This document shows positions 35,564 through 45,382 of a stretch of DNA of 64,000 nt, piece by piece. The notes under the pieces were generated by a model, which made no database searches, was not told the DNA's origin, and saw only the letters and a list, made by a program, of their open reading frames with translations. Each line of letters starts with the position of its first letter. The first letter of the stretch is position 1. The position numbers and the translations under genes are program-made. Origin of the DNA: Longitalea arenae (lineage in GTDB: Bacteria > Bacteroidota > Bacteroidia > Chitinophagales > Chitinophagaceae); assembly GCF_016924755.1 (NCBI RefSeq), contig NZ_JAFFJX010000022.1:1-64000 (forward strand). The letters are read 5' to 3'.

Positions 35564-35767
35564 AAAGCTGGTTTAATTTAACAATACACAATAGGTATTG
35601 CAAACCCGATACCAGCCGGGCCGTATAAACATACCCTTTCTGTAATCAATTGAATCATAGAAATTTCGCACCGGGGAAATAATTGGGGATATGCGGTGCC
35701 TGCGGTTACACACGATGTTGTTGCTTTCGGGTGAAAAGGCCAGCTGTTTATCATTGTTGTCCGGCAA

Positions 35768-36553
35768 TCAGATCCAGCCTCTTCGCGAAGCCGCTCTGCG
35801 CCGGGCCAGGAAATCTTTCGCAAAGGTCCCTATCAATAATAAGCCGGCTATGAAGCCGCCGATATGGGCCGCATAAGCCACCCCACCTGCTTCTTCGCCA
35901 CCCAATGCACCCAAACCATTCATTACCTGGAAGAGGAACCAGACACCTACGGCAATGAATGCCGGCACGGTAAGTATGATAAAGAAGATCCAGAGATGAA
36001 TGCCCTTGCCCGGAAACAGGCGCAGGTATGCGCCTAACATACCCGAGATGGCGCCCGAGGCGCCGAGGCTGGGCACCAGCAGATTTTGTCCGAAGATGGC
36101 TGTGCTGAATACATGACTAAGTCCTGCCAGCACACCGCATAACAAATAAAAGAAAAGATATTTCAGGTGACCCAATGCGTCTTCAATATTATCGCCGAAG
36201 ATCCATAGGTACAGCATATTACCCGCGAGGTGGGCAAGGCCGCCATGCATGAACATAGAGGTGAACAATGTAAAAAAAACAGGAATATTGGTGACTTCAA
36301 GGCCGGGGATCTTGTATCGTTCCCCGTCATATGGGTTAATAGCGATCTTGGTATCAGTTACAATATCACTACCGGTCAGGATCTCCGCAGGCACCGCAGA
36401 ATAGGCAAACGTAACATGATCGTTCATGCCCAGCTTCTGCCAATACACATATGCAAAAATATTCAACGCTATCAGAAGGTAATTAACGACAGGTATACTT
36501 TTCCTGTCCCGGTTGTCATCACCAATGGGAAAGACCATGCTTTTTTTATTCAA
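35768..36553 (-). CDS. Rhomboid-family intramembrane serine protease
   Basis: 261 aa with six to seven membrane segments. Catalytic Ser166 in GASGAISG and His230 in HIGGFIAG form the dyad. HxxxN motif at His108/Asn112 (HLAGNMLYLW). It cleaves transmembrane substrates inside the inner membrane. The 205-bp gap to the beta-barrel gene makes an operon doubtful. C-terminus is arginine-rich (RRRAASRRGW). Confidence 0.94.
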   Translation of the reverse strand: MNKKSMVFPIGDDNRDRKSIPVVNYLLIALNIFAYVYWQKLGMNDHVTFAYSAVPAEILTGSDIVTDTKIAINPYDGERYKIPGLEVTNIPVFFTLFTSMFMHGGLAHLAGNMLYLWIFGDNIEDALGHLKYLFFYLLCGVLAGLSHVFSTAIFGQNLLVPSLGASGAISGMLGAYLRLFPGKGIHLWIFFIILTVPAFIAVGVWFLFQVMNGLGALGGEEAGGVAYAAHIGGFIAGLLLIGTFAKDFLARRRAASRRGWI

Positions 36554-36583
36554 AAATAGGCAAAAGCCATACCTGAAAAGCAG

Positions 36584-39145
36584 CTAAAAAGAATACGTAA
36601 AGCTTGTATAATATAAGCCACCGATCTGTGGCCCGCCGAGGATAGAATAGTAATAGTGGTTCAGCAGATTAGTGGCGCCCAGCTTTACCTGCAGCTTTGG
36701 TTTTGCAAATGAATACTGCACCATTGCGTCGGCATTGAAAATGGCCGGCACGGTGCCGTTGATCAGAAATGATTGCCAGTAAAAATCACTTTGATAGCGG
36801 GCGGTGAGGTTAAAACCCAGTTTCTTATAAATGTCAGTTGCCCGCACACCAGCATTCACCATCCATTTTGGCGTGTTGAATCCATCTTCCAGCCCGTCAT
36901 TGGTATTGGTCCTTTTCAGGGTTTGATAACTGATATTAGCCCATACCGCATATTGCTTATTGATCATGTACAGGAGATCGATCGCAGCGCCATAATTATG
37001 CACAATGCTCTTTGAGTTCGTCCAGAGGCGGTAGCGGCCCTGTTTATTCCTGTCATATAAATAAGCCGGAATCAATGCGCTGTCAGCGGTATTGGCAACA
37101 CTCGCTTCAATCTGGGCAATAAAATTTGAATAGAAATTATAATACAGGTCGGCATCAATATAGAAGCGGTTATTTAATAAAATGGTCCGGTACCCTGCTT
37201 CAAAAGAATGCATTTGCTCGGGCTGCAAATACGAATATGTATTGCGCTGTAAGAGCACTTTGTTCTTTTCAATGGCGGCGGCCTGGCTTAGCCCCTGCGT
37301 GTTCACATCCCTGTTCACTGCAGCAGTAAACGCATCGATGGAACTTTTTAACCAGGAATTTTCAAAGACCCCATCCGACATTACTTTCAAACCGCCTACC
37401 CTTTTTACACCACCGCTGTTGATATTCGAAAAACCTTCAAAGATGCTGGGAAAGCGATATCCGTTCTGATAGGAAAAACGGGCAAAATTATTCCTGGTCA
37501 CTTCATATACTGCGGTCAGTCTCGGGTTCCACTTAAGATTGAAATATTCATAGCCGGTTGCACGCAATACCACACTGAGCTGTAATCGCTCCTGCATCAA
37601 CTTTTTTGAAGCCTGTACGAAGAAGCCATAGCTGGTATAATTTAAATTGGCGCCTGAATCGGTTGGATTTATAAAATAATTTCCATCGGGCACAATGATA
37701 TAATCCCTGAAATCGGCGCCCAGATGCAGATCAAAATTTCTGTGCAATAATTTCCCCAGGTCAAGTGTTGCTTCTGTATGCAGCAGGTGCGCCTTTACCT
37801 GTAAGGCAGCGCCAATATCCCAGTTGTTGATTTCCTGTAATTCTTTCAGCTTATCGTTGAAGGCACCGGTGCCAGGTTGCCAGCGTCCCTGATCTGCCGC
37901 TGCTCTTGCCTTTTGATGTGCAGCTGCTACACCAGGATCTGAAGCGATGGCATTGTTATACGCATTTGTATACTGCTGGTACCAGGTATTATTGTCTTTG
38001 AAGTTCAGATCCAAATTCTCTGCCATCGAACGCAGGTTATAAGAATGCCCGGTATTCTCTGAATTAAGATAAGCCCTTGCCTGTACAAGATCATTTTTAA
38101 ATTGAAGAATATGCTGCTGCAACCAATAATCCTGCAAACGAAAGCGGTTCGACCGTTGGTAGATGTTATTTAAGAAAGCGGTGCGGTAAGTGTAGGAAAG
38201 GGTTGTTCCTGCGGTTGGCCGATAATACAATGATAGATCACCTTTTACATTTTGCAACCGGTAATCCGTTACATCGCGTTCCCTATATCCTGTGCGGGCT
38301 ACCACATAATTTTTTCCACCCAGCGAGAGGGTCCGCCGGTTACTGCTTTCGTTGCCGTACCCGTTCACTGCATCATAAGCAGGATTATCAGCGCCGGATA
38401 AACCGGTTGTTATATTAGCTGCCGGGTTCAGATCGTCGCGGTTATCAGCGATCCAGTCATAGCCACGATTGTATCCTGCATTTATTTTAACCGCCCACTG
38501 TTTACCCACTACCCTGGCCCAGCGAACACTCGTTTCGTTATACAGCCTGGGCCCCACCTCACTGGGATCGTTCACATGATTAAGCGCCACCTGCTGTTGT
38601 ACGCTAAAGCCCTGGCTGGTAAAAGGATCTTTGGTAGTGAAGTTGGCCAATCCATTCATAGCATTCATCCCATACAATGCTGATGCGACGCCCTGGATAA
38701 CTTCAACATGTTCAATGTCCAGGTCACCGGGCGATAAAGCGTTGGCGATGGGAGCGCCGATATGCGGGCTTTGATTGTCGATATTGTCGATCATTTGCAC
38801 AAAGCGCACATTCGTAGTATTGCTGAAACCGCGGGTGTTAATGATCTTAAACCCCATACCCGGCACGATCATATGTACGCCTTTCATGGTACCAATGGCA
38901 TCAAAAAAGCCGGGCGCTGCGCTTTGCTGAATATTCCCGGCGCTTAGTTTGGAAATACTCACCGGAGCTGACAACTGCTTTTCCTGCAGGCGGGAAGCTG
39001 ATATTACGACCTCCTGCAACACATGCACTTTCTGCGCCGTATCCGTTTCCCGCTTGCCCTGGGCAAGACTGCTAATAGAAATGCACAGGCATAGCCCGGC
39101 ATGTAATAACTTTCTAACAAATGAACCGGGCTCATGAAAATGCAT
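36584..39145 (-). CDS. TonB-dependent outer membrane receptor
   Basis: 853 aa. Signal peptide near 10-29 (KLLHAGLCLCISISSLAQG), a TonB-box-like region VLQEVVISASRLQEKQLSAPVS, plug (about 50-180), then a barrel ending PQIGGLYYTSFTYSF with the terminal Phe expected of an outer membrane barrel. It has no carboxypeptidase-like domain, unlike the SusC at 40939. It resembles siderophore or vitamin receptors more than glycan ones. It lies 191 bp downstream of SusD on the same strand; a 13-bp inverted repeat in the gap may terminate the SusCD transcript. Confidence 0.9.
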   Translation of the reverse strand: MHFHEPGSFVRKLLHAGLCLCISISSLAQGKRETDTAQKVHVLQEVVISASRLQEKQLSAPVSISKLSAGNIQQSAAPGFFDAIGTMKGVHMIVPGMGFKIINTRGFSNTTNVRFVQMIDNIDNQSPHIGAPIANALSPGDLDIEHVEVIQGVASALYGMNAMNGLANFTTKDPFTSQGFSVQQQVALNHVNDPSEVGPRLYNETSVRWARVVGKQWAVKINAGYNRGYDWIADNRDDLNPAANITTGLSGADNPAYDAVNGYGNESSNRRTLSLGGKNYVVARTGYRERDVTDYRLQNVKGDLSLYYRPTAGTTLSYTYRTAFLNNIYQRSNRFRLQDYWLQQHILQFKNDLVQARAYLNSENTGHSYNLRSMAENLDLNFKDNNTWYQQYTNAYNNAIASDPGVAAAHQKARAAADQGRWQPGTGAFNDKLKELQEINNWDIGAALQVKAHLLHTEATLDLGKLLHRNFDLHLGADFRDYIIVPDGNYFINPTDSGANLNYTSYGFFVQASKKLMQERLQLSVVLRATGYEYFNLKWNPRLTAVYEVTRNNFARFSYQNGYRFPSIFEGFSNINSGGVKRVGGLKVMSDGVFENSWLKSSIDAFTAAVNRDVNTQGLSQAAAIEKNKVLLQRNTYSYLQPEQMHSFEAGYRTILLNNRFYIDADLYYNFYSNFIAQIEASVANTADSALIPAYLYDRNKQGRYRLWTNSKSIVHNYGAAIDLLYMINKQYAVWANISYQTLKRTNTNDGLEDGFNTPKWMVNAGVRATDIYKKLGFNLTARYQSDFYWQSFLINGTVPAIFNADAMVQYSFAKPKLQVKLGATNLLNHYYYSILGGPQIGGLYYTSFTYSF

Positions 39146-39263
39146 ACCTGTAAGCAGTTAAAGTCGTTATTCCCATAAATACATAACGACACAAATATAG
39201 GGAGATTCCCGCCGGCTTACAGGTTAAGTTTTTTCTCCTTGGTTCAACAATTTCTGATGTTGA

Positions 39264-39327
39264 GATTTAGAGATGTTGTGATTGGCTGAGTGTTGAACTC
39301 CCCAATAAACCGCGACATCTCTAAATC
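39264..39327 (-). other. 13-bp perfect inverted repeat between SusD and a TonB receptor
   Basis: GATTTAGAGATGT at 39264-39276 and ACATCTCTAAATC at 39315-39327, separated by 38 bp. It starts 10 bp after the SusD stop on the minus strand. The loop is too long for a classic terminator and no T run follows. It could be an RNA stem or a protein site. Confidence 0.5.
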
Positions 39328-39336
39328 CCGAATTTC

Positions 39337-40893
39337 TTACTGCGGATAACCATCATTTTGCGTAAGGTCGATATTCAGCTCGCGCTCCGATTGAGGGATG
39401 GGGTATAATAAACGGTTGGCATTTACCTGGTAAGCAGCCGCCGGCAAATAATTGTACAGCTGTTTCAGCTTAACACCATGCGCATTCATTACTTCTATGG
39501 CTTTGCCGGTACGCACCAGGTCGTGCCAGCGGCGGTTCTCAAAAGCCAGCTCTACCCTCCTTTCACGGGCAATGATGTCGGTCAGGGCGGCGGCATCGGA
39601 AGTCGTTATATTATGGTTTACGTTCCCGAATGCGCGTGCACGGACTTTGTTCAGGGGAACAAGCGCTTCGCCGGCTTTACCCTGTAAGTTTTTTGCTTCT
39701 GCCAGTAATAACAGGGCATCGGCATAGCGGTACACGGGCCAGTTATCATTGGTGTTATTCGGATTGGTATGCGGGTTTAAATATTTCTTGATATAAGGCA
39801 CACCTACCCTGCCGGCTGCCGGTTTATAATTCAGAACGCTTTTATTGGCTGAAAGCGTAAACAAGTTACTGGCATTGTAGGTTCCTTCGGCCATCCCGAT
39901 AGAAGCATCCTTACGCAGGGTATCGTCTGCTTCATAGGCATCGATCAGGTCCTGGGTGGGGGTATTCCAGCCACCGATCCCGCTGTTATCGGTTTTAACG
40001 CCGGTTATCAAGGTGGTATTCTGCGTGCGGGGCAGGAACTGATAAATGAAATTACTTTGCTGACCGCCCTGTAATCCCTCGAGGTATTGGACTTCAAAAA
40101 TAGATTCCCGGCTGTTCTTGTTATTGGTTGAAAATACATCGGCATATTTAGGCAGGAGATCATAACCCATACCAGCCAGGGAATTAAGCAGGGCCTCCGC
40201 TTCCGCATAATTTTGCTGCGTCATATACACTTCGGCAAGTAACATAGTGGCGGCCCCTTTGGTGGCCTGGCCCGATTGTTTACCTGATACAAAAACAGGG
40301 TTACTTAGTCTGGTTATGGCATCTTTGGCGTCATCGATGATCTGCGCGTATACGGCGGCGGCAGATGACCGGGGCAGGAAGGATTCTTCCGCATCAAGCA
40401 CTTCATGTATGAAGAGCGGCACGCCGCCAAAGTACCTTACCAGTTTAAAGTAGTTAAAAGCCCGCAGGAATTTTGCCTGGCCTACAATATCATTCTTCGC
40501 GGCATCGCTGAGTGTGCCGCCTTCTATCCGGTCGAGAATGACATTCGCCCGGGAGATGCCTTTGAAACAATGAAAATAAACGGCATTGCTGTAATTATTG
40601 GAAGGATCGTCCATGAAATCGGCCACGTTCTCGCGCATGGTATAAGCGGTTCCACGGTTGATCTGGTAATACTGGTAATGCGTATTGTCTGACCGCATTT
40701 CACTGGTATAAAAATCATTTTCCATCAGGTCGCGCAAAGGCGTGTAAGCAGCAGTGAGGGCCATCCTGAACTGCGCTTCCGTTTTATAAAAATTGGGTTC
40801 GCCGATCTGATCTTCGGGCGCCAGTTCGATAAAATCTTTTTTACAGGAGATAACGGTAAAAGCCAGCACCGTTATTATAAATATCTTGTTCAT
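39337..40893 (-). CDS. susD: SusD/RagB-family nutrient-binding lipoprotein
   Basis: 518 aa. Lipoprotein signal with cysteine in VISC-KKDF, followed by the SusD helices (NFYKTEAQFRMALTAAY, MRSDNTHYQYYQINRG, LRAFNYFKLVRYFGGVPL) and the C-terminal block (ARERRVELAFENRRWHDLVRTG). It is the surface cap that binds the substrate and hands it to SusC. The gene is 45 bp after the susC stop. The glycan or peptide ligand cannot be read from sequence. Confidence 0.95.
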   Translation of the reverse strand: MNKIFIITVLAFTVISCKKDFIELAPEDQIGEPNFYKTEAQFRMALTAAYTPLRDLMENDFYTSEMRSDNTHYQYYQINRGTAYTMRENVADFMDDPSNNYSNAVYFHCFKGISRANVILDRIEGGTLSDAAKNDIVGQAKFLRAFNYFKLVRYFGGVPLFIHEVLDAEESFLPRSSAAAVYAQIIDDAKDAITRLSNPVFVSGKQSGQATKGAATMLLAEVYMTQQNYAEAEALLNSLAGMGYDLLPKYADVFSTNNKNSRESIFEVQYLEGLQGGQQSNFIYQFLPRTQNTTLITGVKTDNSGIGGWNTPTQDLIDAYEADDTLRKDASIGMAEGTYNASNLFTLSANKSVLNYKPAAGRVGVPYIKKYLNPHTNPNNTNDNWPVYRYADALLLLAEAKNLQGKAGEALVPLNKVRARAFGNVNHNITTSDAAALTDIIARERRVELAFENRRWHDLVRTGKAIEVMNAHGVKLKQLYNYLPAAAYQVNANRLLYPIPQSERELNIDLTQNDGYPQ

Positions 40894-40938
40894 ATTACTG
40901 TTTTATAGTGACCAGGATAATTATTCAGGAATGATAGA

Positions 40939-43900
40939 TCATTTAAAACCGGTTGATAAACCCACCGCAAATACCCGGGGAACCGGATAGGCGTTTTCAT
41001 CGATGCCAATGCCGTAGCCATTCAATCCGTTCAAACTGATCTCAGGATTGATGCCGGAGTATTTTGTCAGGATCAATGCGTGTTGGATAGAACCAAAGAC
41101 GCGCAGGCTTTTGAAGGCTGTATTACTCTTTAACGGTACGGCGTAGCCAAGGGTAATATTCTTTACCGATAAATAGGAACCGTCTTCTACCCACTGGCTG
41201 TTCACCGAACGGCCCAGGGCAGTGGTACCGGTCTTTGTTCTGGGATATACCCCTGAGCCCGGGTTGTCTATGGAACGCCAACGGTCTTTTACCGCAGCCA
41301 GCAAACCCCGCGCACCATCGAGATTGGTGAGATAAGCCCATTTGGAAGGATTCAGGATCTTGCCGCCGTAGGAACCTGCGATCGTGATCGAGAGATCGAA
41401 ATTCTTATAGCTTAACTGGTGGCTGGTTCCAAAAAGAAAATCAGGATTGGGATCACCGATAAAGGTGCGGTCGCTTTCATTGATCACTTTATCGGGTATT
41501 ACATCTTTCATCTTGATGGTGCCTATATCAGAAGCCGAACCGTATTTGGGGGAATTGGCCAGGTCTTCCGCATCTTTGTACAAGCCATCGAAAACAAATC
41601 CGTAAAACTCACCCAGCGCATGTCCTTCCTGGTTGCGATAGTAATCGGAAGTAATGGTATTGTTGCGGCGGATAAAACCCGGCGCCAGCAATTTTTTGAT
41701 CTTGTTGCGGTCGAACGACATATTCACCGAAGCGTTCCAGTTGAATTTTCCGCTGAGAACAGCGCCGCTGACCGTGAACTCATGGCCCCAGAATTCGAGG
41801 ATCCCCACATTGGAAGAAACGCTGGTATAACCAGATGCCCGGGGAATGGGCCGGTCCTGGATCAAGCCGTCTGATAATTTGTGATAGAAATCATAGGTAA
41901 AGGACAACCTGTTATTGAACAGGGCAAGATCGAGCCCGATATCATATTGTTTGTTGCGCTCCCAGCGAAGCGCCGGGTTCTGCAGGGTAGAAATAGTGGC
42001 TCCTGATACCAGGGCGCCATTGAATACATAATGACTATAGGTTACCTGGGGAATGCTGGTATAATTACCGATATTGTTATTACCTGTTATGCCATAGCTG
42101 GCGCGCAATTTCAATAAACTGATGGTACGGAACCTTTCCATGAAATTCTCATTACTGATGATCCAGCCGGCTGAGAGGGAAGGGAAATTCCCGTATTTGG
42201 TGTTAGCGCCAAAGCGTGAAGAACCATCGCGGCGTATAGCGCCCGACAGCAGGTATTTACCGCGGAAATTGTAATTCAATCTTCCGATGGCCGACACCAG
42301 CGAATAAGCTGTCGCGTTACTCGCACCGGAGGTTATGGAAGTGGCTGCGCTCAGGAACGCTACATCATCGCTTGGAAAATTGGTGCCATTGATGCCATTG
42401 CTCTCCTGTTCGAACTGCTGGGCGGAATAGCCGGCCAGCAACTCGATATGATGGTCATTGAATAATGTCTTTGAATAATTGAGGGTGGCTTCTGCCGTCC
42501 ACGAATAATTATCTACCGAACTGCTGGTACCGGTGGCGATATTCGTTGTAGAGATGGAGGCCGGTGAATAACGGCTACGGGTCTCGGCGCCTTTATCCAA
42601 CGCCAGGTAACCCTTTACGCTCAGGCCCTTTAACAACTCATAATTCACATAGGCATTCCCTAAAATGCGTGTTGTCTTGTAATCATCTTTTATCTGCGTG
42701 AATTGTGCATACGGGTTTACATTCGCCACCATACCAGGTGAGTGCACGTACAGCGGCATATTGCCATTGCTGTCTACAGGGGCTATTAGCGGACTGGCCT
42801 CTACAATTTTTTCGATCAGGTTATTAACACCTTCTGTTCCCAGGCGGTTGTTATGGTCTATCCGGTAACTCGGGGCTATACCGAAGCCTATCTTCAGTTT
42901 ATTATTCACCAGGTTAAAGTCCTGGTTATAGCGCAAGGAAAACAGTTTTGTGCCTGTATTCAGGATCACGCCCTCCTGATTCTGATAACCGGCCATAACG
43001 GTTGAAGAAGATCTGCCGCTGGCGGATGACACCGTGAGATCGTAGTTTTGTATAGGCGCTTTGCGCGTTAACACTTCGAACCAGTTTGTGCCATCGCCAT
43101 AACGTTCTGGGTTACGGTAATCGGCAGCCAGTTGCCCGGTAAACCCTTCATACTTTACCCGGTCTTCATAATATTCATTCTGGAATTCCGCAAATTCGCG
43201 GGCAGTCATCATGTCGGGCCTGCCCTTTTTCGGGATCACCTGGGTGCCATAGAACGTGCTGAACTCTACTTTCGCATCACCTGATTTGGCGTGTTTAGTA
43301 GTGATCAGCACCACGCCATTGGCCGCTCTGGAGCCATAGAGCGAGCTGGCAGCAGCGTCTTTCAAAATGGTAAAGGTTTCTATCTCGGAGGGATTGATGT
43401 TATTGATACTACCGGTAATGGGAATGCCGTCTACTACAAAGAGCGGCTGATTATCCGATGCAAAAGAGGCAGCCCCGCGGATGCGGAATTCCATACCACG
43501 GCCAGGCGTTCCGCTGTTCTGCCCCACCTGTACACCGGCTACCTTACCCTGCAGCTGCTGAGCAAATTGTCCTACCGGCATGTCGGCCATTTCAGCCGCA
43601 TTCTGCTGCACGATAGAACCCGTCACTTCCTGCCGCCGTTGTTTACCATAACTCACAACCACTACGTCGAGGTTGGCCGCGTTATCTTTTAACACCACAT
43701 GTATGGTAGCCTCCTGCTGCGGATCGAAATCTTCTTTCCGGATCACCTGGGTTACATAGCCTATATGCGAGACGGTAAAAATAAATGTGCCTTTAACACC
43801 GGGGTTTTCGAAACTGAATTCGCCCTTCCGGTTGGTCACGGCGGAACGTTTATAATTGCCCGCTTCGTTTTTCATGTCAATGGTAACACCTTGCAGGCCT

Positions 43901-44070
43901 TCGCCCTTTTCATTTTCCACCAATCCTTTAATGGCAGAGTTACCGTTCTGGGCCTGCACAGGCCCAAAAAGAGAGACCAGTAAAAGCACCGGCAGTAACC
44001 AGGTTATTAATAACCGGCCTTTTTTAAAGAGCATGGCAAACCCTTTCACTACATGGTAGCGTTGTGTCAT
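40939..44070 (-). CDS. susC: SusC/RagA-family TonB-linked receptor
   Basis: 1043 aa. Signal peptide (LITWLLPVLLLVSLFGPVQAQ), CarboxypepD-like domain (SAIKGLVENEKGEGLQGVTI), TonB-box region DVVVVSYGKQRRQEVTGSIV, plug blocks (QLQGKVAGVQVGQNSGTPG, NPSEIETFTILKDAAASSLYGSRAANGVVLITTK) and a long barrel ending PRVFAVGLSTGFK. Paired with SusD in the usual order. It imports an oligomer across the outer membrane. A KdgF-like cupin gene lies 275 bp upstream. Confidence 0.96.
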   Translation of the reverse strand: MTQRYHVVKGFAMLFKKGRLLITWLLPVLLLVSLFGPVQAQNGNSAIKGLVENEKGEGLQGVTIDMKNEAGNYKRSAVTNRKGEFSFENPGVKGTFIFTVSHIGYVTQVIRKEDFDPQQEATIHVVLKDNAANLDVVVVSYGKQRRQEVTGSIVQQNAAEMADMPVGQFAQQLQGKVAGVQVGQNSGTPGRGMEFRIRGAASFASDNQPLFVVDGIPITGSINNINPSEIETFTILKDAAASSLYGSRAANGVVLITTKHAKSGDAKVEFSTFYGTQVIPKKGRPDMMTAREFAEFQNEYYEDRVKYEGFTGQLAADYRNPERYGDGTNWFEVLTRKAPIQNYDLTVSSASGRSSSTVMAGYQNQEGVILNTGTKLFSLRYNQDFNLVNNKLKIGFGIAPSYRIDHNNRLGTEGVNNLIEKIVEASPLIAPVDSNGNMPLYVHSPGMVANVNPYAQFTQIKDDYKTTRILGNAYVNYELLKGLSVKGYLALDKGAETRSRYSPASISTTNIATGTSSSVDNYSWTAEATLNYSKTLFNDHHIELLAGYSAQQFEQESNGINGTNFPSDDVAFLSAATSITSGASNATAYSLVSAIGRLNYNFRGKYLLSGAIRRDGSSRFGANTKYGNFPSLSAGWIISNENFMERFRTISLLKLRASYGITGNNNIGNYTSIPQVTYSHYVFNGALVSGATISTLQNPALRWERNKQYDIGLDLALFNNRLSFTYDFYHKLSDGLIQDRPIPRASGYTSVSSNVGILEFWGHEFTVSGAVLSGKFNWNASVNMSFDRNKIKKLLAPGFIRRNNTITSDYYRNQEGHALGEFYGFVFDGLYKDAEDLANSPKYGSASDIGTIKMKDVIPDKVINESDRTFIGDPNPDFLFGTSHQLSYKNFDLSITIAGSYGGKILNPSKWAYLTNLDGARGLLAAVKDRWRSIDNPGSGVYPRTKTGTTALGRSVNSQWVEDGSYLSVKNITLGYAVPLKSNTAFKSLRVFGSIQHALILTKYSGINPEISLNGLNGYGIGIDENAYPVPRVFAVGLSTGFK

Positions 44071-44155
44071 GTTACTTAATATTTAATTAATGAGATCGCT
44101 GAATAATAATTCTGTTCTGCTGCTTTGATGTTCAGATCGTATAATGGATATGCTA

Positions 44156-44208
44156 TCAGGGAAAAGGGATCTTTTCCCCGATGCGCCCGGCGGCTTGGCA
44201 CCGCCGGT
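44156..44208 (-). promoter_or_regulatory. Two adjacent hairpins in the susC leader region
   Basis: GGGAAAAG / CTTTTCCC (44159-44178, 4-nt loop) and CCGGCGG / CCGCCGG (44188-44207, 7-nt loop), perfect arms. They lie 89-137 bp upstream of the susC start, inside the transcript if the promoter lies further upstream. A short frame on the minus strand (MTLHEDRRCQAAGR...) spans both. Possibly RNA control of susC expression. Confidence 0.4.
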
Positions 44209-44345
44209 CTTCGTGTAAGGTCATTATATTATACGAGTGTTTGGGGAATGACCACCAGTGCGGCCAGCGCAATTTTTATATGGAGAGGGAGCTACAAGCA
44301 GATTTATAAGCAGTAATAATTAATTGTTAAGGGCCTTACAGTATT

Positions 44346-44684
44346 TTATTTGAGGAAATCTTCGCGGTGCGGCGAGAACACGTCTACCAGCATACCTGCT
44401 TCTATACAAACACAACCATGTACGGTATTTGGCGGCACATAATAGCCATCCCCCTTGCGGATGATCTTCTTTTCATTGCCGATGGTCATTTCAAATACGC
44501 CGCTTTCTACATAAGTTACCTGTGAATGCGGATGCTGATGCAGCGCCCCGATACCGCCTTTTTCAAATTTTGCCTTTACCAGCATTACACGGTCATCATA
44601 ACCATAGATCTGCCGTTGAATGCCACCGCCTACATCTTCCCAGGGGATCTCCTGTTCAAACTGGAATTCGCTGCTTTGGATCAT
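44346..44684 (-). CDS. KdgF-like cupin (uronate-linearising)
   Basis: 112 aa, a single cupin. Probable metal ligands H49, H51, Q55 (HQHPHSQ) and H89 (NTVHG), matching the HxH...Q...H set of KdgF. KdgF turns unsaturated uronates released from pectin or alginate into linear keto sugars. Position directly upstream of SusCD supports a role in a polyuronate locus. No lyase or glycosidase is encoded nearby, so the locus is incomplete in this window. Divergent from the RidA-like gene. Confidence 0.82.
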   Translation of the reverse strand: MIQSSEFQFEQEIPWEDVGGGIQRQIYGYDDRVMLVKAKFEKGGIGALHQHPHSQVTYVESGVFEMTIGNEKKIIRKGDGYYVPPNTVHGCVCIEAGMLVDVFSPHREDFLK

Positions 44685-44771
44685 ACTAGTCTTTTTAGTG
44701 CGGCCAAAAATAAGGATAACTTTTCTTCATATTCCGGAACCGTTATTTTTACGGTCACTAATTTCCTTGTT

Positions 44772-45242
44772 ATGAAAAAAAGTTTGCTTCTTCTTACTAT
44801 GGCGATCAGCCTGGCAAGGGCATCTCTTGCACAGAACACGTCTAACGTTCAATTAATTAATCCCGCCACCGTTGCAGCACCACGTGGCTATTCTCATGCT
44901 GCCATTATTGACCTCGGCAACTGCAAAATGGTGCTCCTGAGCGGCCAGGTAGCCCTGGATCAAAAAGGCAACCTGATCGGCAGCAATGATATTGCGAAAC
45001 AAACGGAGCAGGTGTTCCGGAATATCAAAAGCATACTGGAGGCTGCCGGTGGTAAGATGCACCAGATTGTTAAGCTGGGTTATTTTGCCACTGACATTTC
45101 CAATATTCAGGCCATTCGTAATGTGCGCGATCAATTCATCAATACTAAGAACCCGCCGGCCAGCACACTGGTGCAGGTTAATAAATTGTTCCGCGATGAT
45201 GTATTGATTGAGATCGAGGCAACCGCCATCATACCAAAATGA
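44772..45242 (+). CDS. Exported RidA/YjgF-like protein
   Basis: 156 aa from ATG 44772, which starts a signal peptide (MKKSLLLLTMAISLARASLAQ). The domain matches RidA (MVLLSGQVALDQKGNLIG, TEQVFRNIKSILEAAGGKMHQIVKL, VLIEIEATAIIPK). The imine-deaminase arginine (E. coli Arg105, in PARSC) is replaced: PPA-S131-TLVQV. It should therefore not have normal RidA activity. Export of such a protein is unusual but has parallels in Bacteroidota. Confidence 0.85.
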   Translation: MKKSLLLLTMAISLARASLAQNTSNVQLINPATVAAPRGYSHAAIIDLGNCKMVLLSGQVALDQKGNLIGSNDIAKQTEQVFRNIKSILEAAGGKMHQIVKLGYFATDISNIQAIRNVRDQFINTKNPPASTLVQVNKLFRDDVLIEIEATAIIPK

Positions 45243-45293
45243 CCTGCGACCTGGCAGCAGTAATAAACCGGTGATCCGGAACCAATGTTATCA

Positions 45294-45340
45294 TTCAGCG
45301 TTTCGCGTTCTGCGTTAAACGTTCCCCGTTTTGCCTTAAA
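45294..45340. repeat. Interspersed CGTT-rich repeat, copy 1
   Basis: Contains TTCAGCGTTTCG (45294-45305), identical to 47069-47080, followed by CGTTCTGCGTTAAACGTTCC. Looks like a member of a small intergenic repeat family (see 46960-47080). Confidence 0.45.
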
Positions 45341-45382
45341 TAGCGTATTTTTATAATACCGATCCATTCATAAACAGAAGAC

